Assembly (NCBI RefSeq): GCF_049366555.1
Contig: NZ_JBMMGT010000031.1
Location: 1-27,466 of the forward strand
DNA: 27,466 bases
DNA from: Avibacterium volantium_A
Lineage (GTDB): Bacteria > Pseudomonadota > Gammaproteobacteria > Enterobacterales > Pasteurellaceae
Direction: 5' to 3'
The translations under genes were made by a program, and so were the position numbers. Below, piece by piece: positions 1 to 7,561 of the stretch (the first letter of the stretch is position 1; the number at the start of each line of letters is the position of its first letter). The notes below the pieces were generated by a model. That model worked only from the letters and a program-made list of their open reading frames with translations. It was not told the origin of the DNA and searched no databases.

Positions 1-81
1 AAGGATTTCTATTTAATGCCTTGTCATTACGGTAATAAAGGGGATATTTGCCATATTGTGGCAGGTATGGCAGAAAAATAG
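1..81 (+). CDS. 3' end of an unidentified gene
   Basis: An open frame enters from the left edge and ends at TAG (79-81), leaving 26 C-terminal residues that include Cys-His (PCHYG) and a second Cys-His (ICHIV). The product cannot be named from this fragment. A terminator-like uptake-signal palindrome follows 16 bases after the stop, which fits the end of a transcription unit. The two Cys-His pairs could bind metal or be redox active, but that is a guess. Confidence 0.5.
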   Translation, partial: KDFYLMPCHYGNKGDICHIVAGMAEK

Positions 82-97
82 CTTCTTTCCTCAACAG

Positions 98-129
98 AAA
101 AGTGCGGTGGAAAATACCGCACTTTTTTT
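98..129 (+). terminator. Uptake-signal palindrome terminator
   Basis: An 11-base arm (98-108) pairs with 116-126 around a 7-base loop. Each arm carries the uptake 9-mer, and seven T residues (123-129) lie at the 3' side. It fits a Rho-independent terminator for the gene ending at 81. Confidence 0.8.
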
Positions 130-278
130 GCCATTTTATGTATAAAAGTTAATTGTTCTTTCTTATTATTTACCAATAGGAAAAAATGTATTCACGAAAG
201 AGGGCTTTATCTCCCAATTCTACGGCGTAAAATATACCCTGTAAAACAAATTAATTAAACAGAATTAGGAGCGTAAAT

Positions 279-998
279 ATGAATACAGTATTTCATTCAG
301 CAGATAGCCGTGGCAATGCAAATCACGGTTGGTTAAAAAGTCGCCATACCTTTAGCTTTGCCAATTATTATGATCCAGCGCGTATCCATTTTGGTGCATT
401 GCGTGTGATCAATGATGATTATGTGGAAGGTGGAATGGGCTTTGGCACACACCCACACGACAATATGGAAATTATTTCTATCCCATTAAGTGGTGATTTA
501 GCGCACAAAGACAGTATGGGCAACGGCAGTGTGATTCACCAAGGTGATATTCAAGTGATGTCAGCTGGAACAGGCATTACACACAGCGAAATGAACCCAA
601 ATGCGGACATACCAGTGCAATTTTTACAAATTTGGGTGTTTCCAAATCAACGTAATGTAACACCACGTTATCAGCAAATTAGTATTGCTGAAGGGGAAAA
701 ACGCAATGATTTCCAACAAATTCTTTCACCGAATGCCGATGATGAAGGCGTGTGGATTCACCAAGATGCGTGGTTCTCTCTTGCGAAATTTGATAAAGGT
801 ACGAGCAAAACTTATAACCTTCATAAAGCAGGCAATGGCGTGTATGCTTTTGTATTAAAAGGCAACGCCACGATTGCAGGAAAACCGCTATCAAGCCGTG
901 ATGGTTTAGGTATTTGGGATACCGAAAGTTTTGATGTGGTGGCAGATTCCGACACAGAAATTCTGTTAATGGAAGTGCCAATGGAATTACCACAATAA
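279..998 (+). CDS. Pirin family protein (YhhW-like)
   Basis: This 239-residue bicupin protein is close in length to E. coli YhhW (231), a pirin with quercetin 2,3-dioxygenase activity in vitro. The four metal-binding residues expected for the N-terminal cupin are visible: His58 and His60 in THPHDN, then His102 and Glu104 in THSEMN. The start has a good ribosome site (AGGAG, 8 bases upstream). It is a single-gene unit, with a terminator before it and two hairpins after it, convergent with the ypfJ homologue. Pirin function in bacteria is poorly settled, ranging from dioxygenase to redox or iron-sensing partner. The family assignment is firm; the substrate is unknown. Confidence 0.92.
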   Translation: MNTVFHSADSRGNANHGWLKSRHTFSFANYYDPARIHFGALRVINDDYVEGGMGFGTHPHDNMEIISIPLSGDLAHKDSMGNGSVIHQGDIQVMSAGTGITHSEMNPNADIPVQFLQIWVFPNQRNVTPRYQQISIAEGEKRNDFQQILSPNADDEGVWIHQDAWFSLAKFDKGTSKTYNLHKAGNGVYAFVLKGNATIAGKPLSSRDGLGIWDTESFDVVADSDTEILLMEVPMELPQ

Positions 999-1012
999 GG
1001 GCTTAAAACATA

Positions 1013-1042
1013 AAATCGCTTATCTTTCGGGATAAGCGATTT
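1013..1042 (+). terminator. Terminator hairpin after pirin gene
   Basis: A perfect 12-bp stem (1013-1024 with 1031-1042) has a 6-base loop (TTTCGG) and only a short T run. It starts 14 bases after the pirin stop. Confidence 0.7.
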
Positions 1043-1054
1043 GTTATAAAACAG

Positions 1055-1092
1055 AAGTGCGGTGGAAAATTTGGAAATTTTTCACCGCACTT
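1055..1092. terminator. Bidirectional uptake-signal palindrome
   Basis: Two inverted uptake 9-mers (1055-1063 and 1084-1092) are joined by an AT-rich complementary centre. The stem can run 18 bp with one G-T pair. It lies between convergent genes and can terminate both. The same 38-base sequence occurs again at 11136-11173. Confidence 0.75.
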
Positions 1093-1104
1093 TATTTTTC
1101 GCCG

Positions 1105-1935
1105 TTAGTTAAACGTGTTACATTGGCTTGGCTCACCAGTTTGCAAACCGCGTTTAAACCAAGTTAAACGCTGTGCAGACGTGCCGTGGGTAAAGCTGTC
1201 TGGTACGGCATAGCCTTGCGAGCGTTTTTGTAAGCGATCGTCCCCAACCGCTTCAGCAGCGCGGAAGGCTTTTTCTAAATCGCCTGTTTCAAATAAACCG
1301 GTTTTTGCTGCTTGATTAGCCCACACACCGGCAAAACAATCTGCCTGCAATTCTAATTTAACCGAAAGCTGATTGGCTTGCGCTTGGCTAAGACTTTGCT
1401 GCGCGCGATGGACTTTCGGCAAAATACCAAGCAAGTTTTGAATATGGTGTCCTACTTCGTGAGCGATCACATAGGCAAAAGCAGATTCCCCTTCTGCACC
1501 GAGTTGATGTTTCATATCACTATAAAAAGACAGATCCAGATAAACACGATGATCGTTGGGGCAGTAGAACGGCCCCATTGCAGATTGTCCTGTGCCACAG
1601 GCGGTGGAAGTTGCGCCATTGTACAGCACCATAATAGGCGGGGCATAACGCTGATTTTGTTGCGCGAAATAGTTTCCCCACACGGTTTCTGTATCCGCTA
1701 ATACCACCCGAGAAAGGCTATTTAGCTCTTGTTCTTCTTGGCTACTTACCGTATGGTTAGCTTGGCTGCCAAAATCAGGTGTGCTGACAATCCCTGATAA
1801 ATCAACGCCATAATAAGCACCAACCAATAAAATAATAAAGCCGAGCACGCCCGTTTTTTTACCGCCGCCGAAACCGCCTCTTGCACTTCTTCTGTCTTCC
1901 ACATTGGAACTTTCTCTACGACCTTGCCAACGCAT
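1105..1935 (-). CDS. ypfJ: YpfJ-family neutral zinc metallopeptidase
   Basis: This 276-residue protein matches the YpfJ/putative neutral zinc metallopeptidase family (E. coli YpfJ, 287 residues). It starts with the characteristic MRWQGRRES, then a Gly-rich basic stretch, then one membrane segment at about 30-46, so the catalytic part probably faces the periplasm. The zinc motif HEVGH is at 159-163. Cys pairs flank the TACGTG and FYCPNDHR region. A GAGGA ribosome site precedes the start. It stands alone, convergent with pirin. The natural substrate is unknown. Confidence 0.93.
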   Translation of the reverse strand: MRWQGRRESSNVEDRRSARGGFGGGKKTGVLGFIILLVGAYYGVDLSGIVSTPDFGSQANHTVSSQEEQELNSLSRVVLADTETVWGNYFAQQNQRYAPPIMVLYNGATSTACGTGQSAMGPFYCPNDHRVYLDLSFYSDMKHQLGAEGESAFAYVIAHEVGHHIQNLLGILPKVHRAQQSLSQAQANQLSVKLELQADCFAGVWANQAAKTGLFETGDLEKAFRAAEAVGDDRLQKRSQGYAVPDSFTHGTSAQRLTWFKRGLQTGEPSQCNTFN

Positions 1936-1987
1936 AATTTTTCCTCAGTTACTAAAATTGGCGGCTATTTTAGTATAAAAGAAAGAA

Positions 1988-1996
1988 AAGTGCGGT
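1988..1996 (+). repeat. Isolated DNA uptake signal
   Basis: Single AAGTGCGGT copy with a preceding AA, in the gap between the divergent ypfJ and lysM homologues. It is not part of a hairpin. Confidence 0.8.
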
Positions 1997-2124
1997 GCTT
2001 TTTTGCGGAGAATTTTCAATTAATGTAAAGATCAAGATTATTTACAGAAGGCATATAGACTTATGAAGATGAATTGGGTAGGCTTAGCAACCTAACTCAA
2101 TGTTTTATAAATAAGGAGCTAAAA

Positions 2125-2568
2125 ATGGGTTTATTTGATTTTGTTGGCGATATTGGTCGAAAACTTTTCTCTAAAAAAGAAGAAGCCTCGGAAGCCGTGG
2201 AAAAGCACATTGCGGAAGATAACCCAGGGGTGGAAAATCTTTCGGTTAAAGTGGAAGATGGCGTGGCTAAAATTGAAGGTAATGCCGCCTCTGCTGAAGC
2301 CTTAGAAAAAGCGATTTTAATGGCGGGTAACGTGGTAGGCATTAATTCAGTAAATGTCGATGGTGTAGCCATTGAAAACGGTGAAAGCTTAGCGACTGAT
2401 GAAGAATTTTATGTGATCCAGAAAGGCGATACTCTTTGGAAAATCGCTGAAAAAACTTATGGCAATGGTGCAAAATACACCGCTATCGTTGAAGCCAATA
2501 AAGAAGTGATCAAAGATGCGGATAAGATCTTCCCGGGGCAGAAAATTCGTTTACCAAAATCACTTTAA
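2125..2568 (+). CDS. lysM: BON-LysM protein (Kbp/YgaU-like)
   Basis: I place the start at ATG 2125, preceded by AAGGAG, rather than the upstream in-frame TTG at 2074. The protein is then 147 residues, as in E. coli YgaU/Kbp (149), and begins MGLFDFVGDIG as that family does. A BON domain spans about 25-80 and a LysM domain about 94-144 (YVIQKGDTLWKIA, ending PGQKIRLP). There is no signal peptide, so it is probably cytoplasmic. E. coli Kbp binds potassium and joins the osmotic stress response; by homology this may do the same, but no residue here proves it. A hairpin terminator follows. Confidence 0.93.
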   Translation: MGLFDFVGDIGRKLFSKKEEASEAVEKHIAEDNPGVENLSVKVEDGVAKIEGNAASAEALEKAILMAGNVVGINSVNVDGVAIENGESLATDEEFYVIQKGDTLWKIAEKTYGNGAKYTAIVEANKEVIKDADKIFPGQKIRLPKSL

Positions 2569-2581
2569 TTAATCGCATAGC

Positions 2582-2613
2582 AAAAGCCTTATTCTGTAAG
2601 GCTTTTCTTTTTT
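2582..2613 (+). terminator. Rho-independent terminator after lysM
   Basis: A 10-bp stem (2582-2591 with 2597-2606), a 5-base loop, then six T residues (2608-2613). It begins 14 bases after the stop codon. Confidence 0.88.
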
Positions 2614-2656
2614 AGCGTAAAAAATAGCCAGTTGTGGTTTTTTATTTCTCAACATC

Positions 2657-2685
2657 TCGACTGGCGAGCGTTGTATCGCTATAAT
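2657..2685 (+). promoter_or_regulatory. Predicted sigma-70 promoter of tig
   Basis: TCGACT (2657-2662) and a perfect TATAAT (2680-2685) are 17 bases apart. This gives a leader of about 70 bases before tig. The leader can form a small ACTAAC/GTTAGT hairpin. Confidence 0.65.
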
Positions 2686-2762
2686 TTGGTGTCTTTTTAA
2701 CTTTTTACTAACGTGTTCGGTGTTAGTGTTCGCCGAGTGCAAATTCATTTTGAGGTAACATA

Positions 2763-4061
2763 ATGTCATTTAATATTGAAACAACTCAAGGTCTTGAGCG
2801 TCGTGTAACTATCACCGTTCCTGCTGAAACCGTAGATCAAGCGGTGCGTGAAGAATTAAAACGTGTCGCAAAAAATGCACGCGTAGATGGTTTCCGTAAA
2901 GGTAAAGTCCCACCACATATTATTGAAAAACGTTTTGGTGCATCTGTGCGTCAAGATGTGTTAGGTGATTTATTACAAAAACACTTCTTCAACGTACTTG
3001 TAGATAGCAAAGTGAATCTTGCTGGTCGTCCAAGTTTTAATGTTGAACAGTTTGAAGCTGGTAAAGATCTTGTTTTCACTGCAACTTTTGAAGTGTATCC
3101 AGAAGTAGAATTAAAAGGTTTAGATCAAATTAAAGTAGAAAAACCTGTTGTTGAAATCAGCGAAGCAGACATTGACAAAATGGTTGATGTGTTACGCAAA
3201 CAACAAGCAACTTGGGAAGAAACCCAAGAGCCAGCAAAAGCCGATGATCGTGTAACTATTGATTTCGTTGGTACAGTTGATGGCGAAGAATTTGAAGGCG
3301 GCAAAGCAACAGACTTCGTATTAGCAATGGGCCAAAGCAGAATGATCCCAGGTTTTGAAGAAGGCATCATTGGCCACAAAGCTGGTGATCAATTTGATAT
3401 TGATGTCACTTTCCCTGAAGAATATCACGCAGAAAACTTAAAAGGTAAAGCAGCGAAATTCGCGATTACCTTGAAAAAAGTAGAAGTGATGGTATTGCCA
3501 GAATTAACAGACGAATTCGTGGCGAAATTTGGGCCGAACACCAAAACTGTGGCAGATTTACGCGCAGAAATCGCGAAAAATATGCAACGTGAATTGAAAA
3601 ACGCTTTAACTGCACGCGTTAAAAATCAAGTTATCGAAGGGTTAATTGAACAAAACCCAATTGATGTACCAGCTGCAGCCGTTGAACAAGAAATTGACGT
3701 GTTACGCCAACAAGCAGCACAACGTTTTGGTGGCAATGCACAACAAGCGGCACAATTACCACGCGAATTATTTGAAGAGCAAGCAAAACGCCGCGTTCAA
3801 GTTGGCTTATTGCTTTCTGAAGTGATCGCATCAAATGAATTAAAAGCGGACGAAGCACGCGCTGACGCAATGATTCAAGATATTGCTTCTGCTTACGAAC
3901 AACCAGCAGAAGTGGTGGAATACTACAAAAACAACAAAGAATTAATGAACAATATTCGTAACGTTGTTTTAGAAGATCAAGCCATTGATGCCGTGTTAGC
4001 GAAAGCGCAGGTAACTGAAAAACCAGCATCATTTGATGAAGTAATGAATCCACAAGCATAA
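2763..4061 (+). CDS. tig: Trigger factor, ribosome-associated chaperone
   Basis: This protein has 432 residues, the same as E. coli trigger factor. The N-terminal ribosome-binding domain holds the signature GFRKGKVP at 43-50, which contacts ribosomal protein L23. An FKBP-type prolyl isomerase domain follows at about 150-245 (DRVTIDFVGTVDGEEFEGG, then IPGFEEGI). The helical C-terminal chaperone domain fills the rest. It binds nascent chains at the tunnel exit. A TGAGG ribosome site precedes ATG. It sits upstream of clpP-clpX as in many proteobacteria, but a strong hairpin in between suggests separate transcription. Codon use and length show nothing unusual. Confidence 0.98.
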   Translation: MSFNIETTQGLERRVTITVPAETVDQAVREELKRVAKNARVDGFRKGKVPPHIIEKRFGASVRQDVLGDLLQKHFFNVLVDSKVNLAGRPSFNVEQFEAGKDLVFTATFEVYPEVELKGLDQIKVEKPVVEISEADIDKMVDVLRKQQATWEETQEPAKADDRVTIDFVGTVDGEEFEGGKATDFVLAMGQSRMIPGFEEGIIGHKAGDQFDIDVTFPEEYHAENLKGKAAKFAITLKKVEVMVLPELTDEFVAKFGPNTKTVADLRAEIAKNMQRELKNALTARVKNQVIEGLIEQNPIDVPAAAVEQEIDVLRQQAAQRFGGNAQQAAQLPRELFEEQAKRRVQVGLLLSEVIASNELKADEARADAMIQDIASAYEQPAEVVEYYKNNKELMNNIRNVVLEDQAIDAVLAKAQVTEKPASFDEVMNPQA

Positions 4062-4083
4062 TTTGCTGTAACTCATTGATTTC

Positions 4084-4122
4084 AAAGTGCGGTCGTTTTT
4101 TTCACAAAAATGACCGCACTTT
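4084..4122 (+). terminator. Uptake-signal palindrome after tig
   Basis: A 17-bp stem with one G-T pair (4084-4100 with 4106-4122) carries inverted uptake 9-mers at 4085-4093 and 4113-4121. It begins 22 bases after the tig stop. Confidence 0.75.
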
Positions 4123-4127
4123 TGTTA

Positions 4128-4154
4128 TATAATTCACCCTTGAAGTGACTTGAA
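4128..4154 (+). promoter_or_regulatory. Candidate clpP promoter region
   Basis: TATAAT at 4128-4133 lacks a convincing -35. Just after it, CTTGAA occurs twice (4139-4144 and 4149-4154), matching the -35 of heat-shock sigma-32 promoters. No CCCCAT-type -10 was found at the right distance. E. coli clpP is heat-shock controlled, so the repeats are noted, but this is weak. Confidence 0.3.
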
Positions 4155-4232
4155 CTTAACTCAGTGCAAAGCAATGGTTTAAATTCAATTTACTATAACT
4201 TTTTATAACCCCTTGATAGAAAAGGAAAACCA

Positions 4233-4835
4233 ATGGAGAATACAATGGCTTTAATTCCTATGGTGGTTGAACAAACCGCGCGTGGCGAACGTTCTTACGA
4301 TATTTATTCACGCTTATTAAAAGAACGTATTATTTTTCTAAGCGGTCAAGTTGAGGACAACATGGCGAATTTAATCGTGGCTCAACTGCTGTTTTTAGAA
4401 TCAGAAAATCCAGATAAAGATATTAGCCTGTATATTAATTCACCTGGCGGTGTGGTAACGGCAGGAATGGCAATTTATGACACAATGCAATTCATCAAAC
4501 CTGATGTGCGTACCCTATGTATTGGGCAAGCCTGCTCAATGGGTGCATTTTTGTTAGCGGGCGGCGCACCGGGTAAACGTGCAGCATTGCCAAATGCACG
4601 TGTGATGATTCACCAACCGTTAGGTGGCTATCGCGGACAAGCTTCGGATATTCAAATCCACGCACAAGAAATCTTAAAAATTAAATACACCTTAAATGAA
4701 AGATTAGCGTTCCACACAGGACAGCCTTTTGAAAAAGTGGAACAAGATACCGATCGTGATAATTTTATGACCGCCGAAGAAGCGAAATTATACGGTTTAA
4801 TTGATGAAGTATTAGTGAAAAGAGAAACGGAATAA
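4233..4835 (+). CDS. clpP: ATP-dependent Clp protease proteolytic subunit
   Basis: This 200-residue serine protease forms the two-ring barrel that ClpX feeds. The catalytic triad is Ser102 (QACSMGAF), His127 (MIHQPLGG) and Asp176, with the family's exact spacing (25 and 49 residues). The start is ambiguous. ATG 4233 has AAGG 7 bases upstream. ATG 4245 (protein starting MALIPMVVEQ) has GGAG 6 bases upstream and resembles the short N-terminus of the H. influenzae protein. Either gives a functional enzyme; the extra residues would be a short propeptide. clpX follows after 3 bases, so the two are co-translated in one operon. Confidence 0.97.
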   Translation: MENTMALIPMVVEQTARGERSYDIYSRLLKERIIFLSGQVEDNMANLIVAQLLFLESENPDKDISLYINSPGGVVTAGMAIYDTMQFIKPDVRTLCIGQACSMGAFLLAGGAPGKRAALPNARVMIHQPLGGYRGQASDIQIHAQEILKIKYTLNERLAFHTGQPFEKVEQDTDRDNFMTAEEAKLYGLIDEVLVKRETE

Positions 4836-4838
4836 GTT

Positions 4839-6071
4839 ATGACAACAGAACAACAGCTCCATTGCTCAATGTGCGGCAAGAAACGCAGTGAAGTGCAAAA
4901 ATTGATCGCAGGTGAAGACGGCGCGATTTGTAACGAATGTATCGAGCTTTGCCATAATTTGCTGGTTGATGCCGAAAAGCAAGAGCAAGCGGAAGCAAAT
5001 CAAACCACAGAATTACCAACCCCACACCAAATCCGCACTCATTTAGATGATTATGTCATCGGACAAGATTATGCCAAAAAAGTGCTAGCGGTAGCGGTAT
5101 ATAACCACTATAAACGCCAGCAGGTAGGGTATAAATCAGATGACGTGGAATTAGGTAAAAGTAACATTTTGCTCATTGGCCCAACAGGAAGCGGAAAAAC
5201 CTTGCTCGCGGAAACCTTAGCCAGAACCTTAAATGTGCCTTTCGCAATGGCAGATGCCACCACGCTAACTGAAGCCGGTTATGTGGGGGAAGATGTGGAA
5301 AACGTGCTGCAAAAATTATTGCAAAATTGTGATTATGACATCGAAAAAGCAGAAAAAGGCATTATTTACATTGATGAGATTGATAAAATCACGCGTAAAT
5401 CTGAAAACGCCTCAATCACCCGTGATGTATCAGGGGAAGGTGTACAACAAGCCTTGCTGAAATTAATTGAAGGCACAATTTCTTCCATTCCACCACAAGG
5501 CGGACGCAAACATCCACAGCAAGAAATGTTACGCCTTGATACGTCTAAGATCTTGTTTATTTGTGGTGGTGCATTTGCAGGCTTAGAAAAAATTGTAGAA
5601 AAACGTGTTCACGTTGGCAGTGGTATCGGTTTTGGCGCGGAAGTAAAAGGGCAGAACGATAAAGCCACACTGACCGAATTATTCACGCAAGTTGAGCCAG
5701 ATGATTTAATGAAATTTGGCTTAATTCCAGAGTTTATCGGACGTTTGCCTGTGATCGCACCGCTTGCAGAATTAGATGAAGAAGCCCTGATTCAAATTCT
5801 TACCGAGCCGAAAAATGCTCTCACCAAGCAATACCAAGCTCTGTTTGGGTTTGAAGATGTTACTCTTGAATTTACGCGCGAAGCCTTAGTGGCAATGGCG
5901 AAGAAAGCGTTAGAACGTAAAACAGGCGCACGCGGCTTGCGTTCTATCGTAGAAGGATTGTTGCTTGACACAATGTATGACTTACCATCAATCGAAAATC
6001 TTGAAAAAGTGATTATTGATGAAAATACCGTTGTGGATAATGAACCACCGAAAATGATTTACAAATCTTAA
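4839..6071 (+). CDS. clpX: ATP-dependent Clp protease ATPase subunit
   Basis: This 410-residue AAA+ unfoldase is close to the 411-424 residues usual for the family. The N-terminal zinc domain has Cys9, Cys12, Cys31 and Cys34. Walker A GPTGSGKT is at 114-121 and Walker B (IYIDEID) at 176-182. The GYVG pore loop is at 147-150 and an RKH loop at 223-225. The IGF tripeptide that docks on ClpP is at 263-265, so it should partner the adjacent ClpP. It starts 3 bases after the clpP stop. A palindromic terminator lies 29 bases after its stop. Confidence 0.98.
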   Translation: MTTEQQLHCSMCGKKRSEVQKLIAGEDGAICNECIELCHNLLVDAEKQEQAEANQTTELPTPHQIRTHLDDYVIGQDYAKKVLAVAVYNHYKRQQVGYKSDDVELGKSNILLIGPTGSGKTLLAETLARTLNVPFAMADATTLTEAGYVGEDVENVLQKLLQNCDYDIEKAEKGIIYIDEIDKITRKSENASITRDVSGEGVQQALLKLIEGTISSIPPQGGRKHPQQEMLRLDTSKILFICGGAFAGLEKIVEKRVHVGSGIGFGAEVKGQNDKATLTELFTQVEPDDLMKFGLIPEFIGRLPVIAPLAELDEEALIQILTEPKNALTKQYQALFGFEDVTLEFTREALVAMAKKALERKTGARGLRSIVEGLLLDTMYDLPSIENLEKVIIDENTVVDNEPPKMIYKS

Positions 6072-6100
6072 GGGCAAAAGGTTTAAACGGGTCTAAAATA

Positions 6101-6138
6101 AAGTGCGGTGGAAATTTTTCAATTTTTCCACCGCACTT
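6101..6138. terminator. Bidirectional uptake-signal palindrome
   Basis: A 14-bp perfect stem (6101-6114 with 6125-6138) contains two inverted uptake 9-mers. Seven T residues follow on the plus side after one A (6140-6146). It sits between convergent clpX and rluC and can end both transcripts. Confidence 0.82.
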
Positions 6139-6144
6139 ATTTTT

Positions 6145-7131
6145 TTAGCTAAATTTTTGTTGGCGTAAGCGTTTTAAAATCTCTTTGAGCTTACTTTCAA
6201 GTGGCGCAGTGAGCGTTAAGGTTTCCTGCGTTTTCGGGTGTTCAAGGCGAATGGCATAAGCGTGCAAAAACAACCGATCTAAACCTAATTCCGTCATTTG
6301 GCTATCAAACTGTTTATCGCCATATTTGCTGTCTAAGGCAATGGGGTGGCCGGCGTATTGTGTATGCACACGAATTTGGTGAGTTCGCCCAGTAACTGGA
6401 GAGGCTTTTACCAAGGTGGCATTGTTATAGCGCTCTTCGATGCTAAATAAGGTTTCTGACGGCTTGCCTTGCTCGCTCACGCGCACAATTCGTTCCCCAC
6501 CTGCCAGTTCATTTTTAAGTAATGGCGCTTTAATCGCTTTACAATGGGATTGCCATTGCCCACGCACTAAGGCGAGATAATCTTTGCGTACGGTTTTATT
6601 ACGCAGTTGCTCGTGCAAATGACGCAACGCCGAGCGTTTTTTCGCCACTAATAAAATGCCTGAAGTATCCCGATCCAAACGATGAACTAATTCTAAAAAA
6701 CGTGCTTCAGGACGCAATGCCCTTAAGGCTTCAATCACGCCAAAATCTAATCCGCTGCCGCCGTGTACCGCAATACCAGAAGGCTTATTGAGTACCAATA
6801 AGGCATCATCTTCAAAAATGATTTGCTGTTCTAATTGGGCAACTTTGTTGAGCTTTTTCGATACTGGCGCTTGCGTTTTCTCACTCACGCGCACAGGTGG
6901 CACGCGCACAATATCACCACTTTGCAGTTTATATTCAGGCTTAATTCGCCCTTTATTGACCCGCACTTCGCCCTTGCGCAAAATACGATAGATTAAACTT
7001 TTCGGCACGCCTTTGAGCTTATTTAACAAATAGTTATCAATGCGTTGGCCTGCTTCATCTTCGCTAATCTGCAACATTTTTACGCTAGGATTTACAATTT
7101 TTTCATCAGTTTTGTTCGACATTGGTTTCAT
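6145..7131 (-). CDS. rluC: 23S rRNA pseudouridine synthase RluC
   Basis: I choose ATG at 7131 (328 residues; E. coli RluC has 319). AAGGAT precedes it at good spacing, and the promoter -10 at 7156-7161 lies inside any longer version. An S4 RNA-binding domain is at about 20-85 (AGQRIDNYLLNKL). The RluA-family catalytic motif HRLDRDTSG has the active Asp at 153 in this numbering. A later motif (GRTHQIRVH) is also present. The family member RluC makes pseudouridines at 955, 2504 and 2580 of 23S rRNA. Divergent from rne, as in E. coli, which supports RluC rather than RluD or RluA. Confidence 0.95.
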   Translation of the reverse strand: MKPMSNKTDEKIVNPSVKMLQISEDEAGQRIDNYLLNKLKGVPKSLIYRILRKGEVRVNKGRIKPEYKLQSGDIVRVPPVRVSEKTQAPVSKKLNKVAQLEQQIIFEDDALLVLNKPSGIAVHGGSGLDFGVIEALRALRPEARFLELVHRLDRDTSGILLVAKKRSALRHLHEQLRNKTVRKDYLALVRGQWQSHCKAIKAPLLKNELAGGERIVRVSEQGKPSETLFSIEERYNNATLVKASPVTGRTHQIRVHTQYAGHPIALDSKYGDKQFDSQMTELGLDRLFLHAYAIRLEHPKTQETLTLTAPLESKLKEILKRLRQQKFS

Positions 7132-7147
7132 TTTATCCTTTGCAAAA

Positions 7148-7167
7148 TTGTGCGGATTATAGCACAA
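7148..7167 (-). promoter_or_regulatory. Extended -10 promoter of rluC inside inverted repeat
   Basis: On the minus strand TGC-TATAAT (plus 7156-7164) is an extended -10. The inverted arms TTGTGC (7148-7153) and GCACAA (7162-7167) enclose it with an 8-base spacer. Transcription would begin near 7149, leaving a leader of about 18 bases. Confidence 0.65.
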
Positions 7168-7182
7168 ATGCACGGATTTACC

Positions 7183-7211
7183 TTGCTAAAAAATCCCTAT
7201 CGTTAGATAAT
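7183..7211 (+). promoter_or_regulatory. Predicted distal promoter of rne
   Basis: TTGCTA (7183-7188) and GATAAT (7206-7211) are exactly 17 bases apart. Starting near 7218, it would give a leader of about 344 bases, comparable to the long rne leader of E. coli (about 360). Confidence 0.5.
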
Positions 7212-7355
7212 AGAGCGAATTTTTGCCAGCTTACTGGGAAAAATGAAATAAACGCAAAGACAACGCCGCAAACGGCATAAGACGTTGTTTTATAAAATAA
7301 ATTTGTCTAAATTAATTTTGTTACCGCGATAACAGAATAAAAAACGGACAATAAG

Positions 7356-7371
7356 TGTGATAAAAATCACC
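7356..7371 (+). promoter_or_regulatory. CRP-like site upstream of rne
   Basis: TGTGA-N6-TCACC, nine of ten bases of the CRP core TGTGA-N6-TCACA. Its centre is about 61 bases before a possible start near 7425 (weak -10 GAAAAT at 7413-7418). If the distal promoter is the real one, the site lies inside the leader. Confidence 0.5.
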
Positions 7372-7507
7372 CACGCTTGCAAAATAATTATTTCAGTCAT
7401 TTTGTTTGTATCGAAAATTGTTCTTCGATAACGCAATCAATGCACCCAGCAACTGACAGTCGAGAGAATGACATTTTGCGACAGACACGAGGTCGATTGC
7501 GAAGCCA

Positions 7508-7516
7508 AAGTGCGGT
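7508..7516 (+). repeat. Isolated DNA uptake signal
   Basis: Single AAGTGCGGT copy 45 bases before the rne start codon, in the leader; no partner nearby. Confidence 0.8.
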
Positions 7517-7561
7517 GGTTTTTTATGACAAATTTAAGATGAAAATATAAGAGAAAATCGA

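Larger units (their letters stand above)
7218..7561 (+). promoter_or_regulatory. Putative structured 5' leader of rne
   Basis: This gene-free stretch has no convincing ORF but several paired segments. A two-part hairpin is at 7260-7288 (ACAACG/CGTTGT outside, GCCG/CGGC inside). A stem-loop is at 7410-7429 (ATCGAA/TTCGAT), and a long-range stem pairs 7432-7438 with 7495-7501 around 56 bases. In E. coli, RNase E cuts its own mRNA after recognising leader hairpins. I infer the same role here but cannot match individual hairpins. The ribosome site before ATG 7562 is weak (AAGAGA), which would suit translational or decay control. Confidence 0.45.

Noticed and set aside
2074..2124. Longer lysM start at TTG 2074
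   Set aside because: No ribosome site there; ATG 2125 has AAGGAG and gives the family's normal N-terminus and length.
4233..6071. Possible phage or mobile context for the Clp genes
   Set aside because: Order, length and motifs are those of the core tig-clpP-clpX locus; no mobile genes or repeats of that kind.
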